Positions 63,543 through 64,000 of a stretch of 64,000 nucleotides of DNA are shown piece by piece. Each line of letters opens with the position of its first letter. The first letter of the stretch is position 1. Under the pieces are notes generated by a model. That model did no database searches and was not told where the DNA came from. It saw only the letters and a list, made by a program, of their open reading frames with translations. The stretch comes from Arthrobacter sunyaminii (GTDB lineage Bacteria; Actinomycetota; Actinomycetes; Actinomycetales; Micrococcaceae): the NCBI RefSeq assembly GCF_018866305.1, contig NZ_CP076456.1:2976001-3040000 (forward strand). Reading direction: 5' to 3'. The position numbers were made by a program, and so were the translations under genes.

Positions 63543-64000
63543 ATGAGCACTCCCCTTTGGTCACCGTCCGGCAGGTCGCTGGTGGTACACGCGGACAACG
63601 CCGTGTTCCTGCCAACCCTGCCGGACGGCGCCTTCACCATGATTTACGTGGATCCCCCGTTCAACACCGGCCGCTCACAGCGGCGGCAGCAGACCACCAT
63701 GGTCCGCAGCACCGACGGCACCGGTGACCGGGTGGGGTTCAAGGGCCGCAGCTACAGCACGGTCAAGGGCCTGCTTTCGAGCTACGACGACGCCTTCGAG
63801 GACTACTGGGCGTTCCTGGAACCACGTTTGGCCGAAGCCTGGCGCCTCCTGGCCGACGACGGCACCCTGTACGTGCATCTGGACTACCGCGAGGTGCATT
63901 ACGCCAAGGTCATGCTGGACGCCCTTTTCGGCAGGGACTGCTTCCTTAACGAGATCATCTGGGCCTATGACTACGGCGGACGGGCGAAGAACCGCTGGCC
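63543..64000 (+). CDS. Site-specific DNA methyltransferase (N4/N6), 3' truncated by window edge
   Basis: The ATG at 63543 opens a frame to the window end (152 residues visible). It has the catalytic IYVDPPFNTGRSQ motif (DPPF form of DPPY) and the downstream WRLLADDGTLYVHLDYREVH typical of beta-group N4-cytosine/N6-adenine methyltransferases. No restriction gene is in view, so a solitary or helicase-linked enzyme is possible. Confidence 0.88.
   Translation, partial: MSTPLWSPSGRSLVVHADNAVFLPTLPDGAFTMIYVDPPFNTGRSQRRQQTTMVRSTDGTGDRVGFKGRSYSTVKGLLSSYDDAFEDYWAFLEPRLAEAWRLLADDGTLYVHLDYREVHYAKVMLDALFGRDCFLNEIIWAYDYGGRAKNRW

Noticed and set aside
61655..63640. 661-residue minus-strand frame opposite the DEAD-box helicase
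   Set aside because: Gly/Ala/His-rich shadow frame; the helicase motifs on the plus strand are unambiguous.

Overview
The window is about 64 kb of GC-rich, densely coded chromosome from a high-GC Gram-positive bacterium. Gene content and order point to Actinobacteria, probably Micrococcaceae (Arthrobacter-like): an AdnAB-type recombination machine with UvrD2 and NudC nearby, a SigK/RskA pair, a mycothiol-type PIG-L deacetylase, DUF3107, UPF0182, a coproporphyrin-type heme cluster with HemQ, and many GTG starts. The taxonomic placement is inference; nothing was searched. There is no prophage, IS element, CRISPR array or obvious island. Most of it reads as core chromosome.

Layout. 1-6.7 kb: tail of a DUF4166 gene; on the minus strand a cysteine desulfurase/MnmA tRNA-thiolation pair, chorismate mutase and a MetE-like protein; on the plus strand a uridine-kinase-like protein, a J-domain protein and TrmL. 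6.7-12.7 kb: methyltransferase, SigK and its anti-sigma factor, a MerR/TipA-like regulator broken by a 20-bp tandem duplication, a PIG-L deacetylase, and EtfA/EtfB. 12.8-17.8 kb: envelope-stress genes (HtrA-like protease, TPM-domain coiled-coil protein, PspA) and an initiator tRNA. 17.9-26 kb: UPF0182 membrane protein and several proteolysis genes (PDZ-Lon protease, DUF2342 metalloprotease, YgjP-type metallopeptidase), a ThiF-like protein, and the remains of a manganese catalase gene. 26.4-28.4 kb: a small signalling group (GAF-ANTAR, STAS-like, unknown small protein).

28.5-43.6 kb: a DNA-repair neighbourhood: UvrD2, NudC, a phosphotransferase-like protein, then AdnB, AdnA, an alkyltransferase-like protein and a DEDD exonuclease. 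A YtrA-type regulator/ABC/permease operon with its own palindromic operator sits inside this block. 43.9-46.7 kb: the methionine importer MetNIQ behind a structured 321-bp leader. 46.7-57.1 kb: nearly the whole coproporphyrin-dependent heme pathway, hemE-hemG-hemQ-hemH-hemC-hemD-hemB-hemL on the minus strand with hemA divergent. 57-64 kb: MoeB/ThiF-rhodanese, TetR regulator, DUF3107, small membrane protein, SGNH hydrolase, ferritin-like protein, DEAD-box helicase with a long leader, and the start of a DNA methyltransferase cut by the window edge.

The items most worth a second look are the frameshifted TipA-like gene whose MerR-type promoter is still intact (9.1-10.0 kb), the decayed manganese catalase (25.95-26.25 kb), the J-domain fusion to a NERD-like domain, the STAS-like protein with no visible phosphoacceptor, and the unassigned RNA-like structures ahead of metN. 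No clearly new multi-gene system was found.
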